Shown here in pieces: positions 48,204 to 57,986 of a stretch of 64,000 nucleotides of DNA; positions within the stretch are counted from its first letter, which is position 1; each line of letters starts with the position of its first letter. The position numbers and the translations under genes are program-made. The notes beneath the pieces are model-generated. The model saw nothing but the letters and a program-made list of their open reading frames with translations. It had not been told where the DNA came from and ran no database searches. This DNA is from an uncultured Alphaproteobacteria bacterium (lineage in GTDB: Bacteria > Pseudomonadota > Alphaproteobacteria > MPNO01 > UBA2964). The DNA lies in the NCBI GenBank assembly GCA_943787225.1, contig CALSLP010000003.1:383643-447642 (forward strand), given 5' to 3'.

Positions 48204-48629
48204 TTATTTACCGCTTTCAGGAAAGCCTTCAAACTGACGCAGCTTCCCTGCATCCAGCGCATGAGCATGAGCGCTACGGGTAAAAATATTGATCTGCGGT
48301 TTGTAGACGCTGACATCGTCGAGCGTACCGGCACTCATCACATACTGATCGTCCCAATCAGTTGATCGGCACAGCACGTTAGAGCCGCAATTCGGACAAA
48401 ACCCGCGCTCCATAAAGGTGCCCTGATCCGTGTCTTTGCCGTAGAACTTAAGCTCGCCCTCAAGCGTCACATCTGTTTTCGGCACCATCAGGCTGGAGGC
48501 AAAGGCGGTGCCGGTATAGCGCTGGCAATCCTTGCAATGGCACAGCCCCGAATACAAAGGTTTCTCAGGGATCGTGATTTCATATTTTACAGCGCCGCAG
48601 AGGCATTGTCCGGTTGCTTTGTCAGCCAT
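48204..48629 (-). CDS. GFA-family (glutathione-dependent formaldehyde-activating-like) zinc protein
   Basis: A 141-residue protein with the Cys motifs of the GFA/CENP-V family: CLCGAV, CHCKDC and CPNCGS. These bind zinc. The start MADKATGQCLCGAV at 48629 is chosen because upstream frame looks non-coding. GFA itself helps formaldehyde condense with glutathione, but most family members have unknown roles. It ends the downstream side of an operon with DUF899 and AHSA1 genes. Confidence 0.75.
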   Translation of the reverse strand: MADKATGQCLCGAVKYEITIPEKPLYSGLCHCKDCQRYTGTAFASSLMVPKTDVTLEGELKFYGKDTDQGTFMERGFCPNCGSNVLCRSTDWDDQYVMSAGTLDDVSVYKPQINIFTRSAHAHALDAGKLRQFEGFPESGK

Positions 48630-48642
48630 TGTCTTCTTCCTA

Positions 48643-49344
48643 TCATTCATAGTTGTCGTGGTGTCGAACCCACTCCATCCCGTAAGACAGATTATCTTCG
48701 TCTCGGCCCTTCGGAACAAGATCAAGATACTGATATGTCCCCATTAACGGATCGAGGCCACGCCCATAACAGGAATAGGTGTGATAGACGACGCTATCAG
48801 AGTCGCGCGCAAAAACGCTCATGCCCGGCGCTTCGGTCATGGGGAACTTGGTCTTATGATAATTGTAACAGACCTCGCCCTCGATCTGCGCCGATGTAAA
48901 CCCGACATCAAAATCTGCATTGAAGTCTGACCCAAGGCTGGACACCCATTTGAATCCCCAGCCCATACGATCGCGAAAAGCGAGGAGCTTGTCCAACGGT
49001 GCGCGTGATGTCGCGACCAAGGAAACATCGCGTTGTTTGAGATGCAGGAGAACACCGTCATAATTCTCCGCCATGAGAGAACAAGCCTTGCAGCCCTCGT
49101 TCCAATCCGCGCCAAACATAAAATGCTGCACTATGAGTTGGCTGCGACCATCAAATAGATCCGCGAGTGTCTCCTCACCCTTTTCACTTTGAAATTGGTA
49201 ATCCTCTTCGACTTTGACACGCGGCAAAGCCCTACGCGCCGCCGAGACCTCATCTCGCTGCCGGGTCAGTGCCTTTTCCTGCTCCAGCAATGCAAGACGG
49301 GCAGCCAGCCAGTTTTCACGTGACACGGTATTTGCTTCTACCAT
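48643..49344 (-). CDS. DUF899 thioredoxin-like protein
   Basis: An intact 233-residue DUF899 family protein. Family marks are WLAARLALLEQEKALTRQRDE at the start, VQHFMFGADWNEGCKACSL, and YSCYGRGLDPLMGTYQYLDLVP near the end. The family has a thioredoxin-like fold and often lies next to ArsR and AHSA1 genes, as here. The single-domain chain has two cysteines in GCKACS, so a redox role is possible but not shown. Confidence 0.78.
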   Translation of the reverse strand: MVEANTVSRENWLAARLALLEQEKALTRQRDEVSAARRALPRVKVEEDYQFQSEKGEETLADLFDGRSQLIVQHFMFGADWNEGCKACSLMAENYDGVLLHLKQRDVSLVATSRAPLDKLLAFRDRMGWGFKWVSSLGSDFNADFDVGFTSAQIEGEVCYNYHKTKFPMTEAPGMSVFARDSDSVVYHTYSCYGRGLDPLMGTYQYLDLVPKGRDEDNLSYGMEWVRHHDNYE

Positions 49345-49356
49345 TTTTCCGCTCCT

Positions 49357-49823
49357 CTAATGTGCTTTGGTTTCGGTAAGCAGTTTCGCGAGACACTCCA
49401 TTGACCCCTCCCAGCCACCTTGATGTTGATTGCGGCTGTCATCGTCGAGGAACTTCGTCTGCCTAAATTGCATTTCAGTGCCCGCCTCTCTTTCACGAAA
49501 TCAATCTCGATCAGCATTTCATGGCCCAACGATCCGTCTTCCTGTTCCCACTGCCAGCTAAAGGCGAGGCGTTCTGGTGGCTCAATTTCCTGGTAATGCC
49601 CGTGGGCCCAATGATCACCCTCTCCCCGAATACAGATTTTAAATGCGCCGCCAATCACAATTTCGGTTTCGGCGACCGGGCAGGTGCATTCACCCGGCCC
49701 CATCCACCGCACCAGCCATGAGGGATCGGTCCAGGCGCGAAACAGAACTTCGCGCGGCACATCGAAGTGCCGTGTAATTTCAAGAACAAGGTCTTTCTCA
49801 TGCAATTCTGTATCAGCGGTCAT
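49357..49823 (-). CDS. AHSA1/SRPBCC-family protein, one frameshift
   Basis: A START-like ligand-binding domain protein of about 155 residues. The start is MTADTELHEKDLVLEITRHF with FDVPREVLFRAWTDPSWLVRWMGP, typical of AHSA1-like regulators' partners. The break near 49490 falls after EIDFVKE; the true ending reads GGWEGSMECLAKLLTETKAH to TAG at 49357. It overlaps the end of the ArsR gene by 11 bases. The role is unknown. Confidence 0.8.
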
Positions 49824-50187
49824 TTCTCGAGTTCCTTTTCTTGCCCTTAAGGTCCGAGTTTGTGGCGTTGAGTTCTGTTTTCAGGAAGCCTTCCAAGGCA
49901 TCAAAGCGCGATTCCCAGAATTCGCGATATTGGTCGATCCAGTTGGCTGCCTCTATCAAGGGTTCCGGGTTAAGCGCGCAACGCCTCCATTGCGCTTCTG
50001 TCTTGCGTTCGATGAGCCCCGCCTGTTGCAATACTTTGAGATGCCGAGAGATCGCCGGCAGAGAAATTGCAAATGGGTCAGCCAATTCACCAACCGATGC
50101 CGCGCCTTTCGCGAGACGCGCAAGGATTGCCCGACGCGTCGGATCAGACAGGGCACCAAATGTTATGCTTAAAGGATCAGTTTCCAT
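49813..50187 (-). CDS. ArsR-family transcriptional regulator
   Basis: A 124-residue winged-helix repressor. The helix-turn-helix is in SVGELADPFAISLPAISRHLKVLQQAGL, with PTRRAILARLAKG before it. No conserved metal-binding cysteines are seen, so it is not a metal sensor. It is the first gene of an ArsR-AHSA1-DUF899 operon and very likely regulates it. The AT-rich TTAACAATATTGTTAA palindrome just upstream (about 50188-50204) is a candidate operator. Confidence 0.85.
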   Translation of the reverse strand: METDPLSITFGALSDPTRRAILARLAKGAASVGELADPFAISLPAISRHLKVLQQAGLIERKTEAQWRRCALNPEPLIEAANWIDQYREFWESRFDALEGFLKTELNATNSDLKGKKRNSRNDR

Positions 50188-50204
50188 AAATTTAACAATA
50201 TTGT
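50188..50204. promoter_or_regulatory. Palindrome upstream of the arsR gene, candidate operator
   Basis: The sequence TTTAACAATATTGTTAA is close to a perfect dyad centred near 50197 and lies just before the ATG of the ArsR gene. Its position at the start of an autoregulated operon makes operator use plausible. No footprint or conservation is known here. Confidence 0.45.
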
Positions 50205-50273
50205 TAATTAACGTATATGTTAAATATCAATTGACGATAGCCGAGTCAACAAACAATCAGCAAATTCTGAAAA

Positions 50274-51849
50274 CTAACCGGCTTCTCGAAGCTTGAAGCG
50301 CTGAATTTTGCCCGTCGCTGTCTTCGGTAGGTCCTCTACAAAATGAAACCAGCGGGGATATTTGTAATGAGCCAACCCCTCGCGACAATGCGCCACCAGC
50401 GCCTGTTCAATCTCTGGACCACTATCCGCAACATCATTCAGCACGACATAGGCGGCGGGTTTCAAAAGCCCGTCTTGATCCGCATGACCAACGACCGCGG
50501 CCTCAAGGACTTTGGGGTGTTCAATCAACCGCGCTTCTATCTCAAACGGTGAGCACCAAAGGCCACCGACCTTCATCATATCGTCGCCCCGGCCCGCATT
50601 ATGGTAGTAGCCTTCCGCGTCGCGGTAATACATATCTCCCGTGTTGAGCCACTCGCCCTTCATCGTCGCCGCTGTCTTCTCGGGATTGTTCCAATAAACC
50701 CGCGCTGACGATTCTCCCTTCACCCAAACCGTGCCGATGACATCTGGCTCGGTAATCTCCTGCTCATTGTCATCAACCAGCTTGACCTCATAGCCCGATA
50801 CCGGTTTTCCCGAGGTACCAAATTTGTAATCGTCAGGCCGGTTGGCAATAAAGATATGCAGATTCTCTGTGGAGCCCAGCCCATCAATAATCAGGGTCCC
50901 GGTTTGCTCTTTCCAGCGGCGGAACACGTCCCCCGGCAATGCCTCCCCTGCCGAGATACAAATCCGTAACGACGACAAATCAGGCTTCTCTGTCTCCATC
51001 ACGCGGAGCTGCTGCGCATATAAAGTCGGCACCCCAAAAAACACTGTCGGACGGTATTTCTCGATCATTTCAAAACTCATCGCCGGACAGACCTTTTCAT
51101 CCGATAAAATGATCGTCGCGCCAACCCACAGCGGAAAACTCATCGCATTACCGAAACCATAGGAATGGAACAGCTTGCTGACTGAAAACACGGTGTCATC
51201 TTCCCGCAAGCCAGCAGTATTTTTGGAGAACCGTTCTGAGGTACAGACCATCGACCGGTGTGGATGGACAACGCCCTTGGGGTTCCCCGTCGAGCCAGAC
51301 GAGTAAAGCCAGAAACAATCATCCATGTGGGTGGTTGGTGCAGCTTCGAGAACATTGGAGGCCGTTTTAACCTGTCCAACCAGGTCTTCGGCAACGAGAA
51401 CATTAGCCTGGTTTATGGTCTGCCCCCGCAAGAGCTGGTGCAAGTGTCTCCGCGAATTGCGCGCTATAGACAAAACACGCACATTCAGAATCGGTGATCA
51501 AATAGCCGTAATCTTCGCTTCGCAGCAACGTATTTACCGGGGCTGGAATGATACCCGCCTTAATCGCCCCAAAAAACATCGCAATGAAGTCGGGGCAATC
51601 CCGAACAACCATCATCAGCCGCTCGCCCGGTTTAATACCCATCGACAGCAGATAATTGCCGTATTGGTTCACCGATTCGCCAAGAGCTTTATAGGACCAT
51701 TCTTCATCAATCGTTCTGATTGCGACCTTATCACCTCGCCCTTCGGCCAGATGCCGGTCAATAAAAGCGACCGCCACATTGAACTGAGGGGCAAAATTCA
51801 GCCGGTTTGGTTCCACCGAGCGGTCTATTTCGACGATATTGTTTTGCAT
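50274..51849 (-). CDS. Benzoate-CoA ligase-like enzyme, one frameshift
   Basis: A class I acyl-AMP ligase of about 525 residues if repaired. The start MQNNIVEIDRSVEPNRLNFAPQFNVAV and the WLYSSGSTGNPKGVVHPHRS phosphate loop fit the benzoate/4-hydroxybenzoate CoA ligase group. DGLGSTENLHIFIANRPDD is the adenylate-binding region and GKIQRFKLRE the catalytic lysine end. The break is near 51430 after LAPALAGAD. It lies divergent from the molybdenum hydroxylase genes at 52059, and the pair could feed an aromatic acid into a CoA route. Confidence 0.8.
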
Positions 51850-52058
51850 ATTTCCCTCTACTGAACAGATTCTGATTTTGCGCCAATTTCTTTGTCGAGA
51901 AAACCATTCCGGCAGAATCGAATTTCAAGGAATATATTGCGGCAATTTGCGCAAAAACAGCGGGTTGATTTTGTGGCGAATTGCTGGCACCAACTCTGTT
52001 TCCCGAACTCGGTCGTTGTTATAGCGTACCCAGTTCTGACAAAATTTGGGTAATAGCA

Positions 52059-55026
52059 ATGGCCGACGTGGCAGAAGTTAAGAAATATCTCGGACAACCT
52101 ATTGAGCGAGTCGAAGACGACATCCTGCTCATGGGGAAAGCCCAGTATTCCGATCACCTGCCGACCCGCGCAGGCACTCAACATGCCGCCATCCTTCGAT
52201 CACCGCACGCCCACGCCAAGATCATCTCTATCGACACCAGCAAGGCAGAAAAAATTCCCGGCGTAGTCGCTGTGATGACCGGCGAAGACTATACGTGAAA
52301 TGTCAGAAGCCTTCCTGATCGTTTTGCGTCAGCCAATCAATCAATGGGCTCTGGCCGTCGAGAAAGTTCGCTATGTTGGTGAACCGGTCGCACTGGTTGT
52401 TGCCCGTGACCGCTACATTGCCGAAGACGCCCTGTCGGAAATTGATGTCGTCTATGAAGCGATGAAACCGATCATCGATCAGGAAGAAGCTATTTCCGAC
52501 GACGCCCCCGTTGTGCATGAGGCCGTCGGCAGCAATGTGGTCTCGACCCGAGATTTCACCTATGGCGACCCCGACACGGCCTTTGCCGAGGCGGATAAAG
52601 TCGTCAAAATGAAGGTTCGCTACCCGCGAAATTCACAGACCCCGCTTGAAGGCTTTGTTGTCACCGCAGACTACCATCAAGGCGAAAATCTTTATGATGT
52701 CGCTTCCAACTATCAAGGCCCGTTCACGTCACATCCTGTAATGTCGATGGCGCTGCGGGTTAAGAACTCTCAGCTGCGGATGCGGACACCGCAATGGTCT
52801 GGTGGCGGCTTTGGCGTAAAGGTCCAGATTTTTCCCTATGTCGTTCTAATCTGCCTCGCCTCCAAGAAAACCGGCAAACCGGTAAAATGGGTCGAAGACA
52901 AGCTAGAACATCTATCGGCTGCAGCCGCTGCGCCAAACCGACTGGTTCAAATGGAAGCCGCTGTCAAAAACGATGGCACCGTGACCGGTTTTAGGTTCGA
53001 CCAGCAGGATGATTATGGCGCCTTCTTGCGCGCGCCGATGCCGGGCCCGCTCTATCGGATGCATGGCATTCTGACCGGCGCCTATGACATTAAGCATCTT
53101 TCCGTCACCAACCGCGTGGTGATGACCAATAAATGCCCGGGCGCGATGGTACGGGGCTTCGGCGGACCACAGATGTATTACGCTATCGAGCGGATTATGC
53201 AAAAGGTCGCCATCGAACTTGATATGGACCCGCTTGACGTTATTCGCAAAAATGTTGTCCCCGCAGGCGTCTTCCCCTATCGCGCTGCAGCTGGTGCCCT
53301 GATCGATTCCGGAGATTATCCGGCAGCAATCGAACAAGCCGTTAATGAAGGTGCCCTCAACGAGCTCAAGAAGCACCGCGACGAAATGCGGGCGGCAGGT
53401 AAGAAATACGGCATCGGTTATGCGGTGATCGTTGAACCAGCCCAGTCAAATATGGGGTACCTCTCGAACATTCTGCCCCGCGATGAACGCCAGCGGAATC
53501 CAAAGGGTGGCGCAGTAGCCAATGCAACAGTCAACGTCGATCCGTTGGGCACGGTAAGTGTTACCGCCGACTCAATTCCGCAGGGTCAGGGCCATATGAC
53601 CATCCTATCACAGATTGTCGCTGACGTGCTTGGGCTAACACCTGATCATATCAAGGTAAATCTCGATTTCGATACGGCGAAGGATGCCTGGTCAATTGCC
53701 ACCGGCAACTATTCATCACGCTTTTCGTCAGCCACGACCGTGGCCTGCCTGAAAGCCGCAGAAAAGGTCAAAGCAAAGCTGTCCCGCATTGCGAGCCAGA
53801 CCCTCAACGTTCCGGCTGAAAAGCTAGAGTTTGTTGATGGCAAGATTCGTGACCCGGCTAACCCCGAAAACGGAATCAACTTCTATCGGGCAGCCGGTAC
53901 AGCGCATTGGACACCAGGAAATCTGCCAGACGATATGGAGCCTTGTGTCCGGGAAACCGGCTCGTGGTCACCGCCGGAACTGGAATCGCCGAACGAAAAA
54001 GATCAGATCAACACTTCTCTGACCTATGGCTTTGTGTTCGATTTCTGCGGTGTTGAAATCGATCAGGACACCGGTGAGGTCAGGATCGACAAATATGTAA
54101 CGATGCATGATTCGGGCACCATCCTGAACCCGTTACTGGCGGATGGTCAGGTTCATGGCGCCTTTGCCTGGGCCGTCGGTTGCGCGCTCTACGAAGAATT
54201 CGTCTATGGCGACGATGGCAGCTTCCTGACCGGCACCTTTGCCGATTATCTGGTCCCGACGTCCTGGGAAATCCCCGAGCCGCAAATTGTTCATATGGAA
54301 TCACCATCAATGGTGACACCACTCGGTGCCAAGGGCATCGCCGAGGGCAATTGCATGTCGACACCTGTATGTCTGGCCAATGCCGTTGCTGACGCGCTTG
54401 GTGTCGAAGACATTACCCTGCCAATGACCCCGGCGCGGATCGGCGCCATGATCCACGGCGAAGAAAAGCCACCGGCAAATAACAAATCTGTCGCCGCGGC
54501 GCCTATTAAAGGTCAAGGCAATGTCTTACGCGGTACCGGTGACACGTTTGTCCCGGCAGATCCGCAAGAAGTCTGGAACACTCTTCTCGACCCTGAGGCA
54601 TTAGCGTCGGTTATTCCGGGTTGTCACAAACTCGATTTGGTCGGAGAAAATAGTTACCAGGCCGATGTTTCGCTTGGTGTTGGGCCAGTTCGCGGTCGGT
54701 TTAAAGCCAATGTGGCCCTGACGGAAATGGTCGAGCCTGAGAAGGCTACTTTGTCCGGCGGGCTGATTGGCTCCCTCGGCGCGTCGCGGGGCTCGGGTCA
54801 TGTATCACTCAGCGCAGCAGATGGCGGGACGACGGTTACGTATGACTATGCGATTGAGCTGACGGGTACTGTCGCCTCGGTCGGCGGTCGTTTGCTTGAA
54901 GGCGCGGCCAAAGCGCTGGTAAATCAATTCTTTCAACGGCTTGGTGCCCAGGTGGGTGGTACGCCAGTTACTGGAGAAGCGTCATGGTGGCGTAAACTTC
55001 TCCGTAGTTTGGGACTTGCAAAATGA
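52059..55026 (+). CDS. Molybdenum hydroxylase large subunit with fused CoxG-like domain, one frameshift
   Basis: A xanthine dehydrogenase-family molybdopterin subunit of about 985 residues. The start MADVAEVKKYLGQPIERVEDD (ATG 52059) loses frame near 52297 and continues after VRYVGEPVALVV. The VRGFGGPQMYYAIE loop is not the AYXCSFR active site of form I carbon monoxide dehydrogenase, so CO oxidation is unlikely. After residue about 810 a START-like CoxG domain is fused (VPADPQEVWNTLLDPEALASVIPG). It hydroxylates aldehydes, purines or N-heteroaromatics such as nicotinate; a heteroaromatic is the inference. The FAD and iron-sulfur subunits follow with overlap. Confidence 0.82.
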
Positions 55027-55850
55027 AACCAAAGGCTTTCGATTATTTGAAGGTTTCTTCCGCAGAGGAAGCTCTCGCCGCATTGGCACAGGGCGGCGAG
55101 GACGCACGCATTATCGCGGGCGGTCTATCGCTGATGCCAATGCTGAACTTCCGACTTGCAGAGCCGAGTGTTCTGATCGACATCTCCAAGATAGATTCGC
55201 TAAATTATATCCGCGAAACTGGCGGCTCTGTCGAAATTGGCGCCGCCACCCGACAAGCAGATCTGATGCGGTGGGATGGGTTGGAGAGGAAGCTTCCCTT
55301 GCTCCATGCAGCGTGCCCCTACATCGGTCACTACCAGACTAGGGCCAAGGGTACAGTTTGCGGGTCACTATCACATGCAGATCCAAGTTCCGAACTGCCA
55401 TTATGTCTGGCAGTCCTTGGCGGCGAAGTTGATTTGCAATCAGCCAGTGGCAAACGCACCCTCGCCGCAGATCAGTTCCAGACCGGCATGCTTTCGACGG
55501 CGAAACAAACCGGCGAGATGGTGGTTGCAGCGCGCTACCCGACAGCAAAATCGGGCGACGGCTATGCCTTTACAGAAATGGCGCAACGCCGCGGTGATTT
55601 CGCGATTGTTGCCCTTGCCGCCGTTGCCAGCGCCAGCAAAATCAAGCTCGGCATTGGTGGCGTTGCAGACAAACCAACCGTTCGCGAATGGGACGTCCTC
55701 GAAGGCGATGCCCTTGACGATGCCTTGAACGAATTCGCCTGGGACCTGGGCGGATATGACGACATTCACGCAACGGCGCGTTATCGCCGTGAACTGGTTC
55801 GCCGGCTTGGTCGCCGGGTAATTGAGGAGGCCAAATCATGCCGCAGCTAA
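55023..55850 (+). CDS. Molybdenum hydroxylase FAD-binding subunit
   Basis: An intact 275-residue FAD-binding medium subunit (CoxM/NdhM-like). The FAD-binding phrase ARIIAGGLSLMPMLNFRLAEP is at about residues 34-55. Later AKGTVCGSLSHADPSSELPLCLAVL is the typical pyrophosphate loop. It overlaps the large-subunit stop by four bases and the small subunit start by 13, so all three are one coupled unit. Confidence 0.85.
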   Translation: MKPKAFDYLKVSSAEEALAALAQGGEDARIIAGGLSLMPMLNFRLAEPSVLIDISKIDSLNYIRETGGSVEIGAATRQADLMRWDGLERKLPLLHAACPYIGHYQTRAKGTVCGSLSHADPSSELPLCLAVLGGEVDLQSASGKRTLAADQFQTGMLSTAKQTGEMVVAARYPTAKSGDGYAFTEMAQRRGDFAIVALAAVASASKIKLGIGGVADKPTVREWDVLEGDALDDALNEFAWDLGGYDDIHATARYRRELVRRLGRRVIEEAKSCRS

Positions 55851-56335
55851 GTAAAGATGTCCGCCACACCGTAACCATGACCCTGAATGGGGACGTCGTT
55901 TCGGGTTACGCAGAGCCCCGCATGTTGCTCAGCGATTTTCTGACCCATGAGATCGGGATCACCAGCTGTCATGTCGGCTGTGAACATGGTGTCTGCGGCG
56001 CCTGTACCGTTTTGGTTGATGGTACGGTCATGCGTGGTTGTTTGACCCTCGCCGTTCAGGCCGACGGCACGACTGTTGAGACCTCTGAAAGCCTGGCCAG
56101 CGATGACAACGAGCTTTCCGAATTACAGCTCGCTTTCAAAAAACATCACGGGCTGCAATGCGGCTATTGTACACCAGGTATCCTGATGTCACTGACGGCC
56201 TATTTGAAAGAGACCCCCAAACCGACCGAAGAAGAGCTACGAGACATGCTTACCGGGCATCTCTGTCGCTGCACAGGGTATGTCGGGATGGTTAAAGCCG
56301 TCCTCGATTACTGCGAAAACCGCACCGACGGATAA
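55838..56335 (+). CDS. Molybdenum hydroxylase iron-sulfur subunit
   Basis: An intact 165-residue small subunit with two [2Fe-2S] clusters. The plant-type cluster uses CHVGCEHGVCGACTV (C44, C48, C53, C56 and C68). The second uses QCGYCTPG and GHLCRCTGYVGM in the C-terminal helical domain. It carries electrons from the molybdenum site to FAD. Being the last of three it may be followed by a weak terminator. Confidence 0.88.
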   Translation: MPQLSKDVRHTVTMTLNGDVVSGYAEPRMLLSDFLTHEIGITSCHVGCEHGVCGACTVLVDGTVMRGCLTLAVQADGTTVETSESLASDDNELSELQLAFKKHHGLQCGYCTPGILMSLTAYLKETPKPTEEELRDMLTGHLCRCTGYVGMVKAVLDYCENRTDG

Positions 56336-56340
56336 TTTAC

Positions 56341-56392
56341 CGGGGCAATAACCCCGCTTTCTGTCTCCGTACGCCCTGTTGACAAAGGGCGT
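56341..56392 (+). terminator. Two small hairpins after the hydroxylase operon
   Basis: CGGGGCAATAACCCCG (56341-56356) followed by CTTTCTGT, and ACGCCCTGTTGACAAAGGGCGT (about 56371-56392). Either may stop transcription after the iron-sulfur gene. No clear T run follows the second one, so confidence is low. Confidence 0.35.
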
Positions 56393-56490
56393 CGTTCGCC
56401 AGCACCATAATATCCACAAAAATAATAATAGTCTTTACCCTGCGGGTAAGAAGCATTGCTGGCAGCTATTTGCGAAGCTCAATTAACAAC

Positions 56491-56496
56491 AGGAGG
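56491..56496 (+). promoter_or_regulatory. Ribosome binding site of the DctP-like gene
   Basis: A clean AGGAGG lies seven bases before the ATG at 56504, so translation signals remain intact even though the reading frame downstream is broken. Confidence 0.6.
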
Positions 56497-56503
56497 TATA
56501 CCA

Positions 56504-57503
56504 ATGGTATATATGAAAAAAATATCCTCAAAGGGGCAGCGATCGCGACCTGTGCCGCTTTTATTTCTCAAGGCGCTATGGCCGCGACAACTCTGACTAT
56601 GTCTACCTGCTTACCGTGAAACCACGATCAGGTGGAAGCATTCTTTGATACATTTGTCGCACAGATGAAGTCTGACGAAAATGTCGTCAAACTCGACTTT
56701 AAAGGCGGCCCAGAAATCACACCCCGTAAACGCCAGGGAGCGGCCCTCAAACGTGGCCTGCTACACGTTATCCTTTGCCCAACCTACTACGTCGGACTCG
56801 TCCCCGAAGCCCGCGCGCTCACGCATCAACCGCATCGCCCATGCGGCTTCGCGATAATGGCGGCTATGATCTTCTCCAAAAGGCCTGGGCCAAGGGCATG
56901 AATGCTCGCATTCTCGGCTGGGGAAACCATGGTGGCGCGCAATTCCATTTCTATCTCGGATTCAAACCCAAGCTGAGCAAGAAAACCGGGCTCGACTTGA
57001 AAGGAATTCCAATTCGCGGCACCGCCATTTATCAGCCTTTCCTCGTTAAAATGGGTGCGCGATCCATCAATATGGGCATGACCGATCTCTATACAGCGCT
57101 TGGCCGTGGTGTCGTCAAAGGTTTCGTCTGGCCTGAAGGCGGCATTGCCAAATTTGGCTGGCAGAAATTCATTAAATATCGCGTCGACGTGCCATTCTTC
57201 CGGTCATCAACGACCGTCATGATCAATCTCGACAAATATAACGCCCTGTCAAAAGAAGGTAAGGAACAGATTGATGCCGCCGGTGTATTTTACGAGCTGA
57301 ACAGTGGCAGGATTCTTCGGGTCAAAGCAGATGCCGACAACAAGAAGGTTTTCGCTTCCGGCGTAAAACACCTGAAGCTATCGCCGCAGTATGCAAAAGC
57401 TCTGGTAAAGACCATTTACGGTTCGAGCTGGGATAATATGAAGCGCTTCAAATTTAAAGTAGATAAGAAACAATTGCGCGCAAAGCTGTTCGACGACAAA
57501 TAG
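56504..57503 (+). pseudogene. TRAP transporter substrate-binding protein (DctP-like), broken
   Basis: A periplasmic binding protein of about 330 residues. The signal peptide is split after MVYMKK, where seven A bases replace the eight that would give KKNILKGAAIATCAAF. A TGA at 56617-56619 then stops the frame where the family has STWLPWNHDQ, with TGG apparently read as TGC earlier. A third break near 56830 leads into MRLRDNGGYDLLQKAWAKG and IPIRGTAIYQPFLVKMGARS to the stop. TRAP membrane subunits (DctQ, DctM) are absent. Whether it is read error or true decay is open. Confidence 0.65.
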
Positions 57504-57518
57504 AACAACGATAAGATC

Positions 57519-57552
57519 AAAGGGTGGCGGTTTTCTCGCCGCCCTTTATTTT
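57519..57552 (+). terminator. Rho-independent terminator of the DctP-like gene
   Basis: AAAGGGTGGCG (57519-57529) pairs with CGCCGCCCTTT (57537-57547) through eleven pairs with one T.G wobble, a seven-base loop and a T-rich tail TATTTTG. It is 16 bases after the stop codon. Confidence 0.75.
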
Positions 57553-57578
57553 GCCTGCTCAACAAAAGGAAAATTCCT

Positions 57579-57980
57579 GTGCCGCAACAACCTCGCCTAC
57601 GTCATACCGCCCTTCGTGTGCGCGACCTCGACGCTTCAATTGAGTTCTATACAAAATATTTTGGGATGACCCTCACGCGCCGCCGAACCAGCGAAGCCCG
57701 CACCCATCATGCGGCCTATATCGCCTATGGTGACGAAGCCACACATCATGCGATTGAGCTGGTACAGGACTTCACTCCACCGGCAGAGTTCCAGATCGGC
57801 AATCTATATTGGCATCTCAACTTCAGCCTGCCGAACATGATGGACGTCTGCGCCCGGATGAAAGAAGACGGCGTGGCATTTGTCGAAGAGCCAACACCGA
57901 TGAGCATGGACCCAAGCTTCCATGTCGCCTTTGTCACAGACCCGGATGGCTACGAAGTCGAGCTAACCGATTTCCCGTAA
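57579..57980 (+). CDS. VOC-family glyoxalase I-like protein
   Basis: A 133-residue vicinal oxygen chelate protein. The start is GTG 57579, giving MPQQPRLRHTALRVRDLDASIEFYTKYFGMTL. Metal ligands are the first His in RHTALRV, E near YEVELTD, and a His in the middle (SFHVAFVTDPDGYEVELT). Family members include glyoxalase I, extradiol dioxygenases and fosfomycin-resistance enzymes; the motif order and length fit lactoylglutathione lyase-like proteins. It converges closely with the HpaB gene. Confidence 0.7.
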   Translation: MPQQPRLRHTALRVRDLDASIEFYTKYFGMTLTRRRTSEARTHHAAYIAYGDEATHHAIELVQDFTPPAEFQIGNLYWHLNFSLPNMMDVCARMKEDGVAFVEEPTPMSMDPSFHVAFVTDPDGYEVELTDFP

Positions 57981-57986
57981 ACCCGT

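Noticed and set aside
52059..56335. Carbon monoxide dehydrogenase (CoxLMS)
   Set aside because: The subunit order is similar, but the active-site loop is not the form I type, so CO oxidation is not claimed.
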